Below the pieces are notes generated by a model. That model saw nothing but the letters and a program-made list of their open reading frames with translations. It had not been told where the DNA came from and did not search any database. Positions 48,118 to 60,200 of a stretch of DNA of 64,000 bases are shown here, in pieces; position 1 is the first letter of the stretch, and every line of letters starts with the position of its first letter. The translations under genes and the position numbers were made by a program. Origin of the DNA: Climacteris rufus (taxonomy: Eukaryota; Chordata; Aves; Passeriformes; Climacteridae); assembly GCA_013398175.1 (NCBI GenBank), contig VZRZ01000586.1:2136327-2200326 (forward strand), written 5' to 3'.

Positions 48118-50592
48118 CTTGGCCCTGCACTGGAGGCCATAGCTGGGGTGTCACTGTTAGGTGTAAGTTCTGACTGAGGTCATTAACCTCTCAATTTGAG
48201 GACCAATCTGGAACATCAGCTCTGGCAAACCAGTCACTTCAACATCTTGCCAACACGTCCAAGTTCCTTGAGCCTGATTTCATTCTGTCTTCTGCTACTT
48301 CATTGCCATGACTTCTGCTTTTCCACCGAGGTTCATGCACTATTGCTCCTTTCCGCAGTACAATAGCAGATGTTCACATTTTTCTTCTTTTGCTGATGTG
48401 TCTATGTGAAGCAAAAAACCCAAATGTTTTTCAACACATTTCTTTGGGGTTTAATTTCCACCACTGCAGAAGATAATGCAAGACACTGTTAGAAAGTTTT
48501 GTGCTTTCCAAAAGCCATTCTGTAAGCATGAGATGTTGGGTAACAAGCTGCAGCAAACTTATGAGGATAGTGTTTAGTTTCCTTCTCAATGAACTTTACA
48601 GTTGCTGTGTATTTTTGAGCATTACTAAAATCTACATTATAAAAAGGGACTGAGGATATACAGTTTAATTTCTTGTATTCAGCTGTACATCCTTGTGTCT
48701 TTAGAGTAGAGATTTCTGTTACTCAGTAAAGAGATCTACCCTCACACGTCATATTGATCATGTTTCTGCTAAATTTTTTTTTATTTTTACTGACTGAGTT
48801 TTTACACAGTACAAGAATGAGGCAATGAGTTGATTTAACTGTGTCAGCTATTAACAGAATGAAATCAATGGTGCAAGAGTAGTGGTTACTAACCTAATGC
48901 ATAGCCAATGTTTGCATCCTAACTTTCCTTCTAACGGTATCCAAGAACACAGCTTCAAATTTGGATGCACTTCAGTTACAGAATTCATATTCTTATTCTC
49001 TCTGAAGAACGGCATGCCTGTCCCTTCTAGAAAATGCTTATGATCTCAGAGGAAAAGCTTTAAGATTATAATGGAGAAAAGGACTGACTTCAAAAGGATT
49101 TTGTACAGAGTTAGGAAACAACTATTACCCCTCCTTTCCACAATTCTGTGTATGTTTAGTGCTAACTGTAAAATTGTTTCCCCACAGTTTAAAGCTGGAT
49201 AAAATTCCCAGTGAAATAAGTCAATAAGCACCAGAGTATCAAATCCAAAGCAGTAAAAGTAAATATTATTTCTTCCTGTCCAGGTCAGAGTATTCTACTT
49301 TTAAGATAAGCTGCCTAGGACCTTCATTCTTATTCATAAAATTCCCCAAGGAAAACCCTTTCAAGTACACTTTCAGCTATTTAATTCAGAGGGAAACGTC
49401 ATGCATAGCTTAGAGCTGATGCACATTTCCCTTGCTGGTTTCCTGCAAGTCTCTCAGTTCCTTCAGGGATCTTTCAAGTCTCAGCATATTCTACTCCTGC
49501 ATCCTTAATCACACAGATAATAAGGAAGAATATTAAATTTTAATATACCTATCTTTATCTGAATGTGAATCTGTCTGAAATGTGAGCATTTTATCACAAA
49601 TTCCAAGCACTCACTGAAGTGTCTCCTACCCAGCAAAGCACTCACATATATATGCAGGGAAAAGATTTTCTGAAACTGTGTTTGACTGTGGTTAACTAAG
49701 GCCTGAAAATTCTTCTGTGGAAAGGTTGTAGTACCAGTGAGTTCAGGTGTCAGATCTGCCTCTAAACAGGTGCCTGTCATAATTTCCAGTTTTTCTGGCT
49801 TTTAAACCAAATTCTTAGAGTGCTGCCAGTGCACTACAGCATGTTGTTGTTGGAAGGAGTCCAGCAGCAATTTAGTTTTAACCCTAACAAAAGCAGGAAG
49901 CAGGGAACATGGGCACCATATATTCCTAAGACTGCTGAAGCATACTTCCCTACATGTGCTGGTGAAGAGCAGAGCACTATGGCCAACTACATTGATAAGT
50001 GACCTTTATGGGGATGATCAGTGTTCTTTGTAACAGGAGCTAAACCCCTTTCTTTTAAAATGTAGACCATTACAATGAATTTGGCCAGTTACTCTTGTAG
50101 ATTTGTTTCCAGGCTGCATTTGTGTTTAGCATCCCAGCACTGAATTTTTACCCCTTTGCCTTCCTGGCATGTAAATGGAATCTGTTTCATTGCTTTCGCT
50201 GATTAGATAAAATAGACTGTAATGAACATTATGAAGCTAAAGGCTATTTGTCAGAGCTGGTTGAAATCTTTCCAATGAATATTTCAACAGGGTTTAATCT
50301 AAGATCCCCTTTCACAAAATATTCACAAACAATGTAATTCTTCAAAAGGATTTATTGTGTAAATATTCTAGGAAAAAAATCCTTAAAGATTAGGAATAAA
50401 AGTCTGATATCTTGCTTTTTCTTGATTTCTTTTGGTTTTTTTCTCTCTCTTTCCAATTCAATTTCCTCCCTATTCCTGCTAGAAAATATGTTTCAAATAT
50501 GTGACATCTTAACTGCTTATTACTGAACGTAAAAAAAGCACAAAAAGCAGTTTCTGAATTGAAGTTGACAAAAAAGACTGAAAACTATTCTG
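48118..50592. other. Unique AT-rich noncoding stretch
   Basis: No gene or mobile element is recognisable. 50130-50420 is a complex AT-rich segment with TAAT-type words ('cgctgattagataaaataga' near 50197, 'gtttaatctaagatcc' near 50292). By eye it resembles a conserved noncoding element. Nothing specific is seen in the rest. Confidence 0.5.
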
Positions 50593-50598
50593 CCATAT

Positions 50599-51241
50599 TA
50601 TCGCTGGCTCCAGGGGCCTGCTCGAGGCCACTCAGCGATAGTCTGGGAGTGACCCTGGTGGAGCGGGGGCTGCAGATCGCAGTGACCCCAGACAAAGGGT
50701 TTCCTCCAGCAGCTCTGTTAGTGCTGGCTCCTCTGGAGGCGAGAGAGCCCCAAGGCGATGTCGTAGGTGCAGGCAAGAGTAAAGGTTCAAGAGAAGGGCC
50801 TTGGTGTGAAGTCCAGCTCTTTATTCCTGGGGAAAGTGGCAGGCAAGGCAGGAAAGGGTCCAGGGATCCAGGAGAGGCAGCACAAGGATCAGGAAGAGCT
50901 GAACACGTCCAGGGACCAAAGGCAAAGGAATGGAGTGCAGAGGGATATTTATAGGGATACAAACAGGGGAAACTAACCCAACAGGGGTACAGAGATTTAC
51001 ATGTAACCAATGGCTAACAGAACCAAAACGAAGTTTCCAGAACTTAACCTTTTACAGAACATGAAGTCATATCCTAACTAACCAATGAACTGTAACATGT
51101 AAAATAAAACTGAAAGGGATGCTGGGGATGAACCAAAAGCTCACCCTAACCACAAGTGTGGCTCAAGCAGTGGCAGGCTCAGGCTGGTCCCACCAGTCTT
51201 GAGGTTTTTGTGTTGTGGCTGCTGCTACACACACTGCCACA
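50599..51241 (-). mobile_element. Solo LTR, ERVK-like family, copy 1 (6-bp TSD ccatat)
   Basis: This 643-bp solo LTR lies on the minus strand between perfect 6-bp direct repeats 'ccatat' at 50593-50598 and 51242-51247. On the minus strand it starts TGTGGCAG and ends ...CCAGCGATA, so the 3' terminus is TA instead of CA. It has a TATAAATA box at 50946-50953 and an AATAAA signal at 50820-50825, both on the minus strand. It aligns along its full length with 53604-54247 (roughly 85% by eye) and more loosely with 61722-62355. A 6-bp duplication fits class II (ERVK-like) integration. The LTR contains a minus-strand open frame of 141 codons (50585-51010), which is a composition effect and not a gene. 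Confidence 0.92.
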
Positions 51242-51247
51242 CCATAT

Positions 51248-52461
51248 AGTTTACCTTCTTTTCTTATTTCTTTGTGCCTCAAGGGAAAAAAAAATATTTC
51301 AAATCCAAGCTGCATTTTCTCCTCAAAACAGTAACACTAAGATAGTGTAAAAACATGATTCTTTTTGTCGTAAAGAAATACAATATTCACAGAGTTTTGA
51401 AGAAAATAAGGGATTCACACACAGAAAAGGATATCCTTCTGCTGTTCACTGCAACTCACAAATTTTCTGCACAGAGGAGGCTTTGCATGAGAGCAAGCCC
51501 TGCTTTTCAAAGACACAGGGTTATACTCAAGCCTCTGCCTGGATCCTTGCCTCCATCTGTTGGCTTCAGTTGAATACTCAAAGTCACATTTAAGTCTAAA
51601 AAAAGTTCAAATATTCTAGCTAGCCTAATGCCAATGCAAGGAAATCTCTGAAAGTGTGAGTTTTTATCAGCTGCGTCTTAACAGTTTCCAAGGAGAGAAG
51701 TTTCATGGCTTTTCTGGGAATATGTTTCAGTGCTTAATCACTCTCATCATGAGGATTTCTTTTTCCTTTAAATCCAATTGCTGTTTGTATATGTGTCTTT
51801 TGCCCATTGTCCTCTGGCTGTGCACTTCTGAGAAGGTCAGAGGTTGGTCTTTTCTGTAACTTCACTTTTTCTAGGATTATAACAGAGCTTTGTTTTCTTC
51901 AGTATGAGTATTGAAAGAAAAATTCTCTTCAATATGTACACTTTTATACACTAATATTCTTCAGACATTGAAGAATACAATTTTGTCTGTTTCATGAGTA
52001 ATCCCAGCTTTTAATTCATTGAAAAGTTTCTTCTATAAAGTTTTCTTGAGTCTTCATTACAAAGAAAATACTTTCTGAGTACAGTTTTTTATTTCACTTC
52101 TTTTTCTCTTGCCTTTTGCATTTATCTGAAATGCACAGGGTGAGCTGCAATTCTCTTGTAATGCTGAATATTGCTTGGCTCCAGTTAAAGCTTTTAATAA
52201 ACTTGTTTTTCCATTTTGATAACTAGGGACAATTTTTCTGCTTTGTTATCTTGGCTCATATTTTTTTTGCCAAGGAATGTGTTTTTTTTCATTGCCTATT
52301 CTACGTTCAGCACTTGAAGTAGGCAAAAAGTGGCATGGCTTAATCACTGAACACAGACTGCTGTCCACAGCTTCTCTGTACCTTTAATATCAGTTAGGAA
52401 GCCATCTGAAGGATGAGAAATCTGTCCTGGGCTGCTAGTGTACAAGTGGAGGAATCGCCCC
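51248..52461. other. Unique AT-rich noncoding stretch
   Basis: No internal retroviral sequence follows the LTR, which supports the solo-LTR reading. The stretch is AT- and T-rich, with no recognisable gene or repeat. Confidence 0.55.
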
Positions 52462-52584
52462 TCTAGAAGTGTTTCAAGAGGTCCCTGGATGCAGCACTGG
52501 GGTTTAGGGTGATTATGGTGGTGCTGGGTCAGAGGTTGGTCTTGAGTGTCCTTTCTAACCCTGATGATTCTGTGATTCTATGAT
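52462..52584 (+). mobile_element. CR1 LINE 3' tail fragment, plus strand
   Basis: A 120-bp CR1 3' end. It contains 'gtttcaagaggtccctggat', 'tatggtggtgctgggtcaga' and 'ggttggtcttgagtgtcctt', with the tail 'gattctgtgattctatgat' at 52565-52583. It is of a different CR1 subtype from the fragment at 47989-48117. Confidence 0.9.
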
Positions 52585-53597
52585 TAAAAAAGGTATATGT
52601 TAGCACAAGTTTTTCCTGTAGGCAAAGTTTTCATTTCAAAGCTCCCTGACAAACTTTCTGCCTGTCACGCTGGCTGTTTCATTGAGTGCCTGTGTCTTCC
52701 TTATCCTCCACCTACAAAACAAAAACAGACACACTTCCCTGTCGCACACTTCTGGAGCTTGGAAGCAGTCATAATGTTTCTTGGAAGGTCAGTTATTGCC
52801 ATAATATTGGAAAGGAACAAAACGAGAAAGAAAAGGACATGACTCTTCCCTTTCTATGCCAGAAACAGCAGGAGCAATTCTACTGCATTGTAAGGCAACT
52901 GAACTTCCGAAAACTGATTTATCTGAAGCTGTTTATGAACCACGAGACTTGTCTGAGTGTTCTGAGCTGTACACAAATTCAGATCCTGTGTCACTCTTTA
53001 AATGCATGGCTAAACCCGATCTTTGAAAATAGAAAAACCTAAGCTAATGTTTAAAGAGTTATAAACACACAACACAGGGGGGAAAAAGAAAAAGTTAAAT
53101 TATTTCTGGTGACGACATGGAAGCATCTCCTATGTGTACTTTTCTGGGAATAAGACTCATGTATGGGTGTGGAAACTAATGATGCCAGCAGGCAGTGGAT
53201 TCAAGCATCTGACTTAGTTCCCTTTGAAGGAAATCCTATGAACACATAAACAACTTGGAGATAAAACAGTAAATAAAGAAACAAAATCTCCTCAGAACAA
53301 ATTGCTGATACAGACACTGGTTGAAAGACATGTAAACATGCTGGTACTACTGTCCTTTTTCCTGATGAGTTTTATGAGCAAATGCTTTCCTTGGAAATCA
53401 CTACAGTTACATTTCTAAAAGAAAAACTCTCCAGCTTTCAAAACTCCATCCAGAAACACATCTTTGCCAGGAACCAAATATGTAGGAGAGTGACATGCTT
53501 TAGTTAAAAACTTGCAGAAGCTTGAATGAGAGAGGTCTTGGACCATGAAACAGCCAGTCGTCCCTTCCTTGATCACAGAGACTGGCACTGTGGCATT
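52585..53597. other. Unique AT-rich noncoding stretch
   Basis: No gene or repeat is recognisable. Two overlapping plus-strand frames (52597-53042) are short and not recognisable. Confidence 0.55.
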
Positions 53598-53603
53598 CTT
53601 GTT

Positions 53604-54247
53604 TAACGCTGGCTCTGGGGGCCTGCTCGAGGCCACTCAGCGTTAGTCTGGGAGTGACCCTGGTGGAGCAGGGGCTGCAGCTTGCAGTGTCCCCAAACAC
53701 AGGGCGTCCTCTGGCAGCTCTGTTAGTGCTAGCTCCTCTGGGTGAGGGAGAGCCCCGGGCCGATATTGTGGGCGCCGGTGAGAATAAAGGCCAGAGAGAA
53801 GGGCCCTGGTGTGATTTCCAGCTCTTTTATTTCCCGGGGAGAAGCAGCAGGAAAGACAGGAGAGGGTCCGGGGTCCAGGAGAGGTGGCGCGAGGATCGGG
53901 AAGAGCTGAAGGCTTAAGGGACCAGAGACAAATACAGGGGAGAGACAGGGGTATATATAGGGATACAAGCAGGGGAAAGTAACCCATTGGGGTACAAGGA
54001 TTTGCATGTAACCAATCGAGAACTGAACAGCAATGAAGTTTCTAGAACTTAACTTTTTACAGAACATGAGGTAGTATAGTAACTAACCAATGAACTGAAA
54101 TATGTAAACGAAGTTGCAAGGGATGCTGGGGGTGAACCAGAAAGCTCACCCTGACAAGGGAGTGTGACTCAGACCATGGAAGCCTCAGGCTGAATCCACC
54201 AGTTTTGAGCCTCTGGGGCTGTGGCTTTTGCCACACACGCTGCCACA
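53604..54247 (-). mobile_element. Solo LTR, ERVK-like family, copy 2 (6-bp TSD cttgtt)
   Basis: This 644-bp solo LTR lies on the minus strand and is flanked by perfect 6-bp direct repeats 'cttgtt' at 53598-53603 and 54248-54253. On the minus strand it starts TGTGGCAGCGTGTGTGG and ends ...AGCGTTA. It has a TATATATA box at 53952-53959 and AATAAA at 53826-53831 (minus strand). It is the sister of copy 1 at 50599-51241, only 2.4 kb away in the same orientation. The two have different target duplications, so they are separate insertions and not the two LTRs of one provirus. The intervening DNA has no retroviral genes. Confidence 0.93.
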
Positions 54248-54253
54248 CTTGTT

Positions 54254-54506
54254 AACATAAAGCATGGAATAACCAACCTGTTAGTGAACAAAGATTAGGG
54301 CAGCCTTAAATAAAACCAGCTTATTTCACCAAGACATTGTACCGGGAGTAAGCAGTGGCCCAAGTAGTGTAGAAGGAAATAAAGAGAGGTTCTCTGGTTT
54401 TCTACTATTGTGTCTATTTTGGGCAATACTGAAGTAGCTGCAATTATTGAAGACAAATTCTTGCACAAATAAAAACCAGTAATCCTCTTTTTGTGAGTGG
54501 AAACAT
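54254..54506. other. Short unique spacer
   Basis: About 250 bp of single-copy sequence between the solo LTR and the next CR1. Nothing is seen in it. Confidence 0.55.
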
Positions 54507-55686
54507 GGGGCCATCCATTGACCAACCAAAGTCATCCACCTGGACTTCTGTAAGGTCTTTGACATGGTCCAAAAGGACATCCTTATCTCTAAACTGCAGG
54601 CACATGGATTTGAAAGGTGGATGGTTGGGTGGATAAGACACTGGTTGGATGAACACAGCCAGAGTTGTGGTCAATGCCTCTATGTCCAGGTGGAGGCAGG
54701 TGACAAGTGGTGTTTGTCAGGGCTCTGTCTTGGGAGTGGTGCCTTTTAACATTTTTATCAATTACACAGACAGTCGGATCAAGTGCACCCTCAGCACGTT
54801 TGCAGATGACACAAACTGACATGTGCAGCTGACAACAGAAGAACAGGACACAATCCAAAAGGACCTGGACAAGCTCAAGAACGTCAAGAAGTTCAACACG
54901 ACTAAGTGCAAGGTACTGCACCTGGGTCAGAGCAATTCCAGACACAAGCATAGACTGGAGAAGTCACTGAGAGCAGCCCTGCTGAGAAGGGCTGAGGGGT
55001 TCAGGCGGATGAGAGCCTGAATGTGACATAGGCATGTGTGCTTGCACCTCAGAAAACAAATTTTATCCTGGGCTGCATTCAAAGCACTAGCATCCATGCA
55101 ATGCAAAGCACTGCATCCATAAGCAGCAGGTCAAGGGAAGGCATTCTGCCCCTCTATTCTACCCTTGTGAGACCCTACCTGGAGTGCTGCACGCAGCTCT
55201 GGGGCCTCCAACACAAGGGCATAGATGTGCTAGAGCAGGTCCAGAGGAGGCCACAAAGACGATCAGAGAGCTGGAGCACCTCTCCTGTGAAGACAGGCTG
55301 AGAGAGTCGGGGTTATTCAGCCCAGAGAAGAGAAGGCTCTGGGTTCACCTCACTGAGGTCTTTCAGTACTTATAGGGGGCTTATAAAAAAAAATAAGAGG
55401 AACTTTTTACATGGGCAGATAGTGAAAAGACAAGGGGAAATATTTTTAAATCTAAAGAGGAGCGATTTGGATTAGATATTAGGAAGAAATTCTTCACTGA
55501 AAGATGGTGAGGGGCCAGAACAGGTTGCCCAGAGAAGTTGTGGATGCCCCAAGTGTTCAAGGCCAGGTTGGATGGGGTCCTGGGCAACCTGAGCTAGTGG
55601 ATGGCATCCCTGCCTGTGGTGGGGAGGTAGGAACTGAGAGATATTTAAGGTCCCTTCCAGCCAAAACCATTCTGTGATTCTATGAT
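54507..55686 (+). mobile_element. CR1 LINE, 5'-truncated, with reverse transcriptase remnant
   Basis: This is the longest CR1 copy lying fully inside the window, on the plus strand. It begins within the reverse transcriptase domain. The translated text starts near 54529 with 'VIHLDFCKVFDMVQKDIL', a mutated form of the RT block 'LDFSKAFDTV'. It has the remnant of the QG..LGP block near 54717-54740 and an intact FADDT (catalytic Asp-Asp) at 54799-54813. The C-terminal block with 'VLHLGQ' follows near 54910-54930. The 3' UTR ends with 'gtgattctatgatctcttg' near 55673-55690. There are several frame shifts and stops, including one right after FADDT, so it cannot make an active enzyme. The left edge is approximate. 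Confidence 0.95.
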
Positions 55687-56935
55687 CTCTTGTGGAAGCT
55701 TTGCAGACAGACTTAGCCATGTCTGCTCCGTGTATCCCAGATATGTAAGATTTCACAAAATCTAAGATTACCCCAGCACCTTGCAGACACTTTTGTGAAG
55801 ATGACAAGATATCAGTGCACATGGATGGTGTAAAGAGAGATTGCTGCTTACTGCCAGCTGATGAACTGCCAGGTTTGACACATCTCATACTTGAGAGGCA
55901 TCTATGTGGAGCTGTAAACTGCTGTTAACTGTGTGAAGCACTCCAGTATACAACTGCATCACAAGATGGGAGCTTTCCAAAAGCATTGGATGATTTCCAC
56001 TCCTCTCCCTAGGATTATCTTTGCTATTACATTGTAAATATATTCTGGACATGATTAGCATGAACCTCTCTTGATGTGGCTTCTTGTCATGAACAAGATG
56101 TTTCTCTGTGCATCATGTAAAGCACAGAATATAAGACAAGTGTTTCAGAAGCATATTCATTACTTCACACTGGGAATTGCCACAGTAAAATACTAAATAC
56201 AGTCAGGCTGAAATAATAGCTACTCTAAGGGCTCCATTGTGTTATCAATCAACTGCAGATGGACCAACTAATATTATGAAAACTCAATATCTTGCCAGAA
56301 AAATTTCTGCTAGCTAGGGCCACAATAGAAAATGCCTCCCAGGAAATAAAGGATAATTAGGCGAAAAAGCCTTGAAATCTCCCAAGGAAAAAACGTAAAT
56401 GTCAATTTAAAATATGGTTTCAAGCTGTAAAATATTTTTTTTTTAGTAAAAGTATTTGGGACTTCTAATGGGCCTAGTAAAGACATGTACTTGTTGGACA
56501 TTATAAAGACTTTGCACGATGTGCAAAAAAAAACCAAGAGGAGGTCCAACATATTCATACAACGACACAGTTTAAAAATTGTAATATAATTCAGAATTCA
56601 TATGCTTTTTACAGAGCTTAATAAATGCAAGAAATCTTACCTCCATAATGATATCTTCCTTGGCTGTTATCAAATTCCGTACATGTTACCTTGTACACTG
56701 AGCTAAAAACATGAAAAGTAAATGGCATGAAAAGTAAATTTCTTCCTCCAAGGCAAGTTGAACATTGGATACCTACAATGAATAGATGAACAAGCAACCT
56801 TGGGGTCATTTACAGCACTAGGCATTTGCTTTCTCTTCTTTGTATCTAGAAAATATTCCTTAGATCTCTTGACCTGATTCCAGCAGTTGCTTGCTTGCGC
56901 TGCTAGCTCTGGGATGTAGGAATAGTATCCACTGG
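55687..56935. other. Unique AT-rich noncoding stretch
   Basis: No gene or mobile element is recognisable. It has a few A/T runs, including 8 T at 56437-56444. Confidence 0.5.
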
Positions 56936-57226
56936 ATCATAGAATGATAGAATGGTTTGAGTTGTAAGAGATCTTACAGATCCTCTCATTCCAACTTCCT
57001 TGCCATGGGCAGGGACACCTTCCTTCTACTAAACTAGATTGCTCAAAGCCGCACCCAACCTGGCCTTGAACACTTCCAGGGGTGAGGCATCAACAGCTTC
57101 TCTGGGGCACCTGATCCAGTGTCTCACCACTCTCACAGTAAAGAATTTCTGCCTAGGAAATAATCGAAATCTCTCCTCTTTCAGTTTAAAGCTGTTGCCA
57201 CTTGTCCTATCAATTTCCTGGTAACA
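56936..57226 (-). mobile_element. CR1 LINE 3' end, minus strand
   Basis: A 290-bp CR1 3' fragment in reverse orientation. Tail complement 'atcatagaatgatagaatgg' at 56936; then 'gccatgggcagggacacctt' near 57003, 'tggccttgaacacttccagg' near 57061, and 'tctcaccactctcacagtaa' near 57121. It is similar in type to 37111-37362. Confidence 0.94.
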
Positions 57227-60200
57227 GTATACATCAATAATCTCTCCGTGAAGCAAATATCAGAAATAAGCCATCTTCATGAGTACAGCATTATAAATAT
57301 GAACCAGATTTGGTAATATCAAATGAAATACCTAGCATATGCTCCAGTAACTAGAAGGAGAAACTTGCCCCAGAGTGTCTCCCAGGCCACTTAATCTTAC
57401 CTGGCCAGTGAGTCCTACTCAACAACTGTTTGTTCTCCCAGACTGGCTCACTTGCCTCAGTTGCTGGCCTCATGGACGGACAGTCCATTGACAGGGGCTC
57501 TGAGTCCAGCTGCTGGCACTCAGACACTCATTCACACACATATACAGAGTAAATTGAAATGGCACTGTGTGCCCCTGGTGGTGCTAAAGCACTCACAAAT
57601 AGCAAAACTTTGCACAGACTATTCAAAACTAGACACTAAAATATCTGTGTGCACTGTATTAGTGAAACACTGCAAGGGAGGAACAGGCAGCTGAAATCAC
57701 CTCTTCTATGTGTTTAATTATGAAGCAGATGGAGTGTTTGTTGCATAGTATGGTGAGTTACTTATAATGAAAGATTATTTGACTACATCTAATCACAGCC
57801 TAGTGAATTCAACACAGGTTATTATTATCTTTACAGCTGGATGATACTGTGGCTACTCTACCAAATGAATAAGCTACTCAAGCCTGCCACAAGAGCTGTA
57901 AAAAGTGGGCCTTGCTATCAGTCAGCATCAGCACCACCGGTGGGATGACTGCCTTCCCTGCAAATCCACATTCCTCTTCTGCTGCTCAGCACAACAACAA
58001 AACCAATCTGTTTACAGATAGTAAGAACCCCGTTTGAAATGTGCATGCAGAGGTGCTAAAATTGCTTCAGAAAGAGGAGTAAGACAAGCTCAGGAACCCC
58101 CTGCTTGCCTCATTTTTTTTTAATGGAACCTGTTTCCCTAGTGTGCATAGAGGAAATGGAAATCTTACCCCCAATGAAAATATCTCAATAAAACAGCCTA
58201 TTTGTTGTCCCTAAGTCTCACTCTGCAGTACAGGAAAGGAAAATGTATGGATGTGTAGACCACAATATCCCAATCAGACCCAAAGAGCCTCTCCAAATGC
58301 TATGACCTTGCCCTTCACATCCCTCCACTGCAGCAAACATTCCCATAATAACAGGGCACAGCTGCTCTAAGGTGTGCTCACTGCTAGACCAAGAGTCCCT
58401 CTAGTAATGATGATGAAAACAGTCAGCAATGCATGCTGCAAAAACTAAATTCAGGAAGGTTGCAGCTGTAAGGTCCTGCTGATGCCAATGTACTGGGCTG
58501 AGCTGTGTCTTTCTTTTGGGAATCCACCAGTTAGCTTGCACAGTCCAGGAGAAGAGATTCTAACAAATCACTTCAGTTTCTTTCTCCATCAGTTTTATAA
58601 ACTGCTTCCTTAAATGATTTTGAGGTGTATACACTCATCTTGGCTACATGCCCCTGTGGGTGGATTCCCAGCTAAACTATTCAGGGCTATAATAATTCAA
58701 GCTATTCCCGAACACCATAATGTTGTTCTTGAATTTTCATTTATTGTTACAAAAATGCTTTTTCTTTGCACAGGTTTGTAGAGCTCTAATACCAGGGTCA
58801 ACATCCCTCTTAATGCTTTGTTCTTCTAACAAGAATAATCCTCTTGCATTGTCCCTTTTAATGCCTTCTTCTGGCATTAGTAATATGCAAATATTGGGCT
58901 GAAGATTACTGTGCTCTATTTTTGCTGCTATTTCCCTGAGAAGTGTATTCTATTTATGGCACATATTGACGCAGCTGATTCCAATTTTCCTTCTCATGTA
59001 TAGCAATTTGGGGAAGCCTGCCATATTGCTGTATGTAAAAGCAATCACGCCAGGGTTCTGTTCCAGAGAGCACCCCAGTCTATAGACCCTCTCTGATGCC
59101 TGGGGAGTCAAGCCTTTTTCACTTGCCAGTTTGTCCTCAGTTTCCTCAGCAGATGTCCCCAGACCCATCACTGGGGTCATGGCCAAGGATAATACCAACA
59201 GGGAGACAATGCTTCTCCAGCCTAAGGACTTGTTCTCCACCCACTATTCTGGAATAGGAATGTCCACACATAGAGTTAATCGGGGGTAAGTCCCTATGCA
59301 GACAAGCCCTCACACTAAATACACCACTCTGAAGGATGCTGAGGCTTCTAACCACATCCTGGGTAATAGATGTTCATCACAGAATCCCTCAGGACTGTGC
59401 CTTTATGCTGCAATCTATACCTGAGCCTTCAATATTAGCAAAGATCAAAGAGCACATAACTGGAGGTCTGTTATTAATTTAAAGACTTTTTACAACGATT
59501 GTAAATGTGACAGCTCTCATAATTCACCTGCACATTTTAAAAGCCTTTGAAAATAATTCTTGTGCACAGTACTAATGTAGGACAGATTATCAAAATGTCT
59601 CACACTGCAAATGTTTCACACCTCTGTTCAATTGCTGCATGAGTATGTCAGGAAAATCTTGCTTTATTTTTCTCTTGCTAGCTGAGCTGACACAACACTG
59701 AAGCTTTTTGAGCTGCCTTTTTTTTTTTTTTTGTGGGAAGATACGGGGAGAAATTGGGAAAATGATTCAATGAGATGACCCTCTGAATTCCTGTGGGACT
59801 CTGTGTCTAAAGCCTACTTTTTTCTGCTTTCCCATTTTTGGACAAAATTAAAGACAAAGATCCAGGTTCAATTCCCAGTTACTGCTGTGCAAAACTGGAG
59901 TAGTTCCACCAAAACCATGGGTATTAAACTAGATTTATGCTACTTTGAGAGCAGACTTTGTGGTCAGTGCTTGACTATAAAGCTTTTTGATTAGAGGCTT
60001 TTGTAATCGTGTCTCCCAGAATTCTTTTCAGATGAACTTCAGAAGTCACTTTGACAATGTTGCATTTTTCTTTAAAAAATCTGTATTTTGATTAGTAAGC
60101 AAATGCACATGTAATCTTACAAGTACAAAGTAGAATAAAACTGGAGTAAGGAACCAGCAAGTCTGAGTTACTTTCATTTATTCCCTTATGTTTGCCTAGG

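Noticed and set aside
50585..51010. 141-codon minus-strand frame and overlapping 131-codon plus-strand frame
   Set aside because: They lie inside the solo LTR, overlap on both strands, and the sister LTR at 53604 does not preserve them.
50599..54247. A single provirus with two LTRs
   Set aside because: Each LTR has its own 6-bp target duplication and no retroviral genes lie between them.
58950..59240. 96-codon minus-strand frame whose start looks like a signal peptide
   Set aside because: The apparent start is GTG, with a stop just upstream and no ATG before the hydrophobic part, so it is not a plausible vertebrate secreted protein start.
59865..59875. tRNA B-box-like word GGTTCAATTCC
   Set aside because: No A box at a proper distance and no cloverleaf can be drawn around it.
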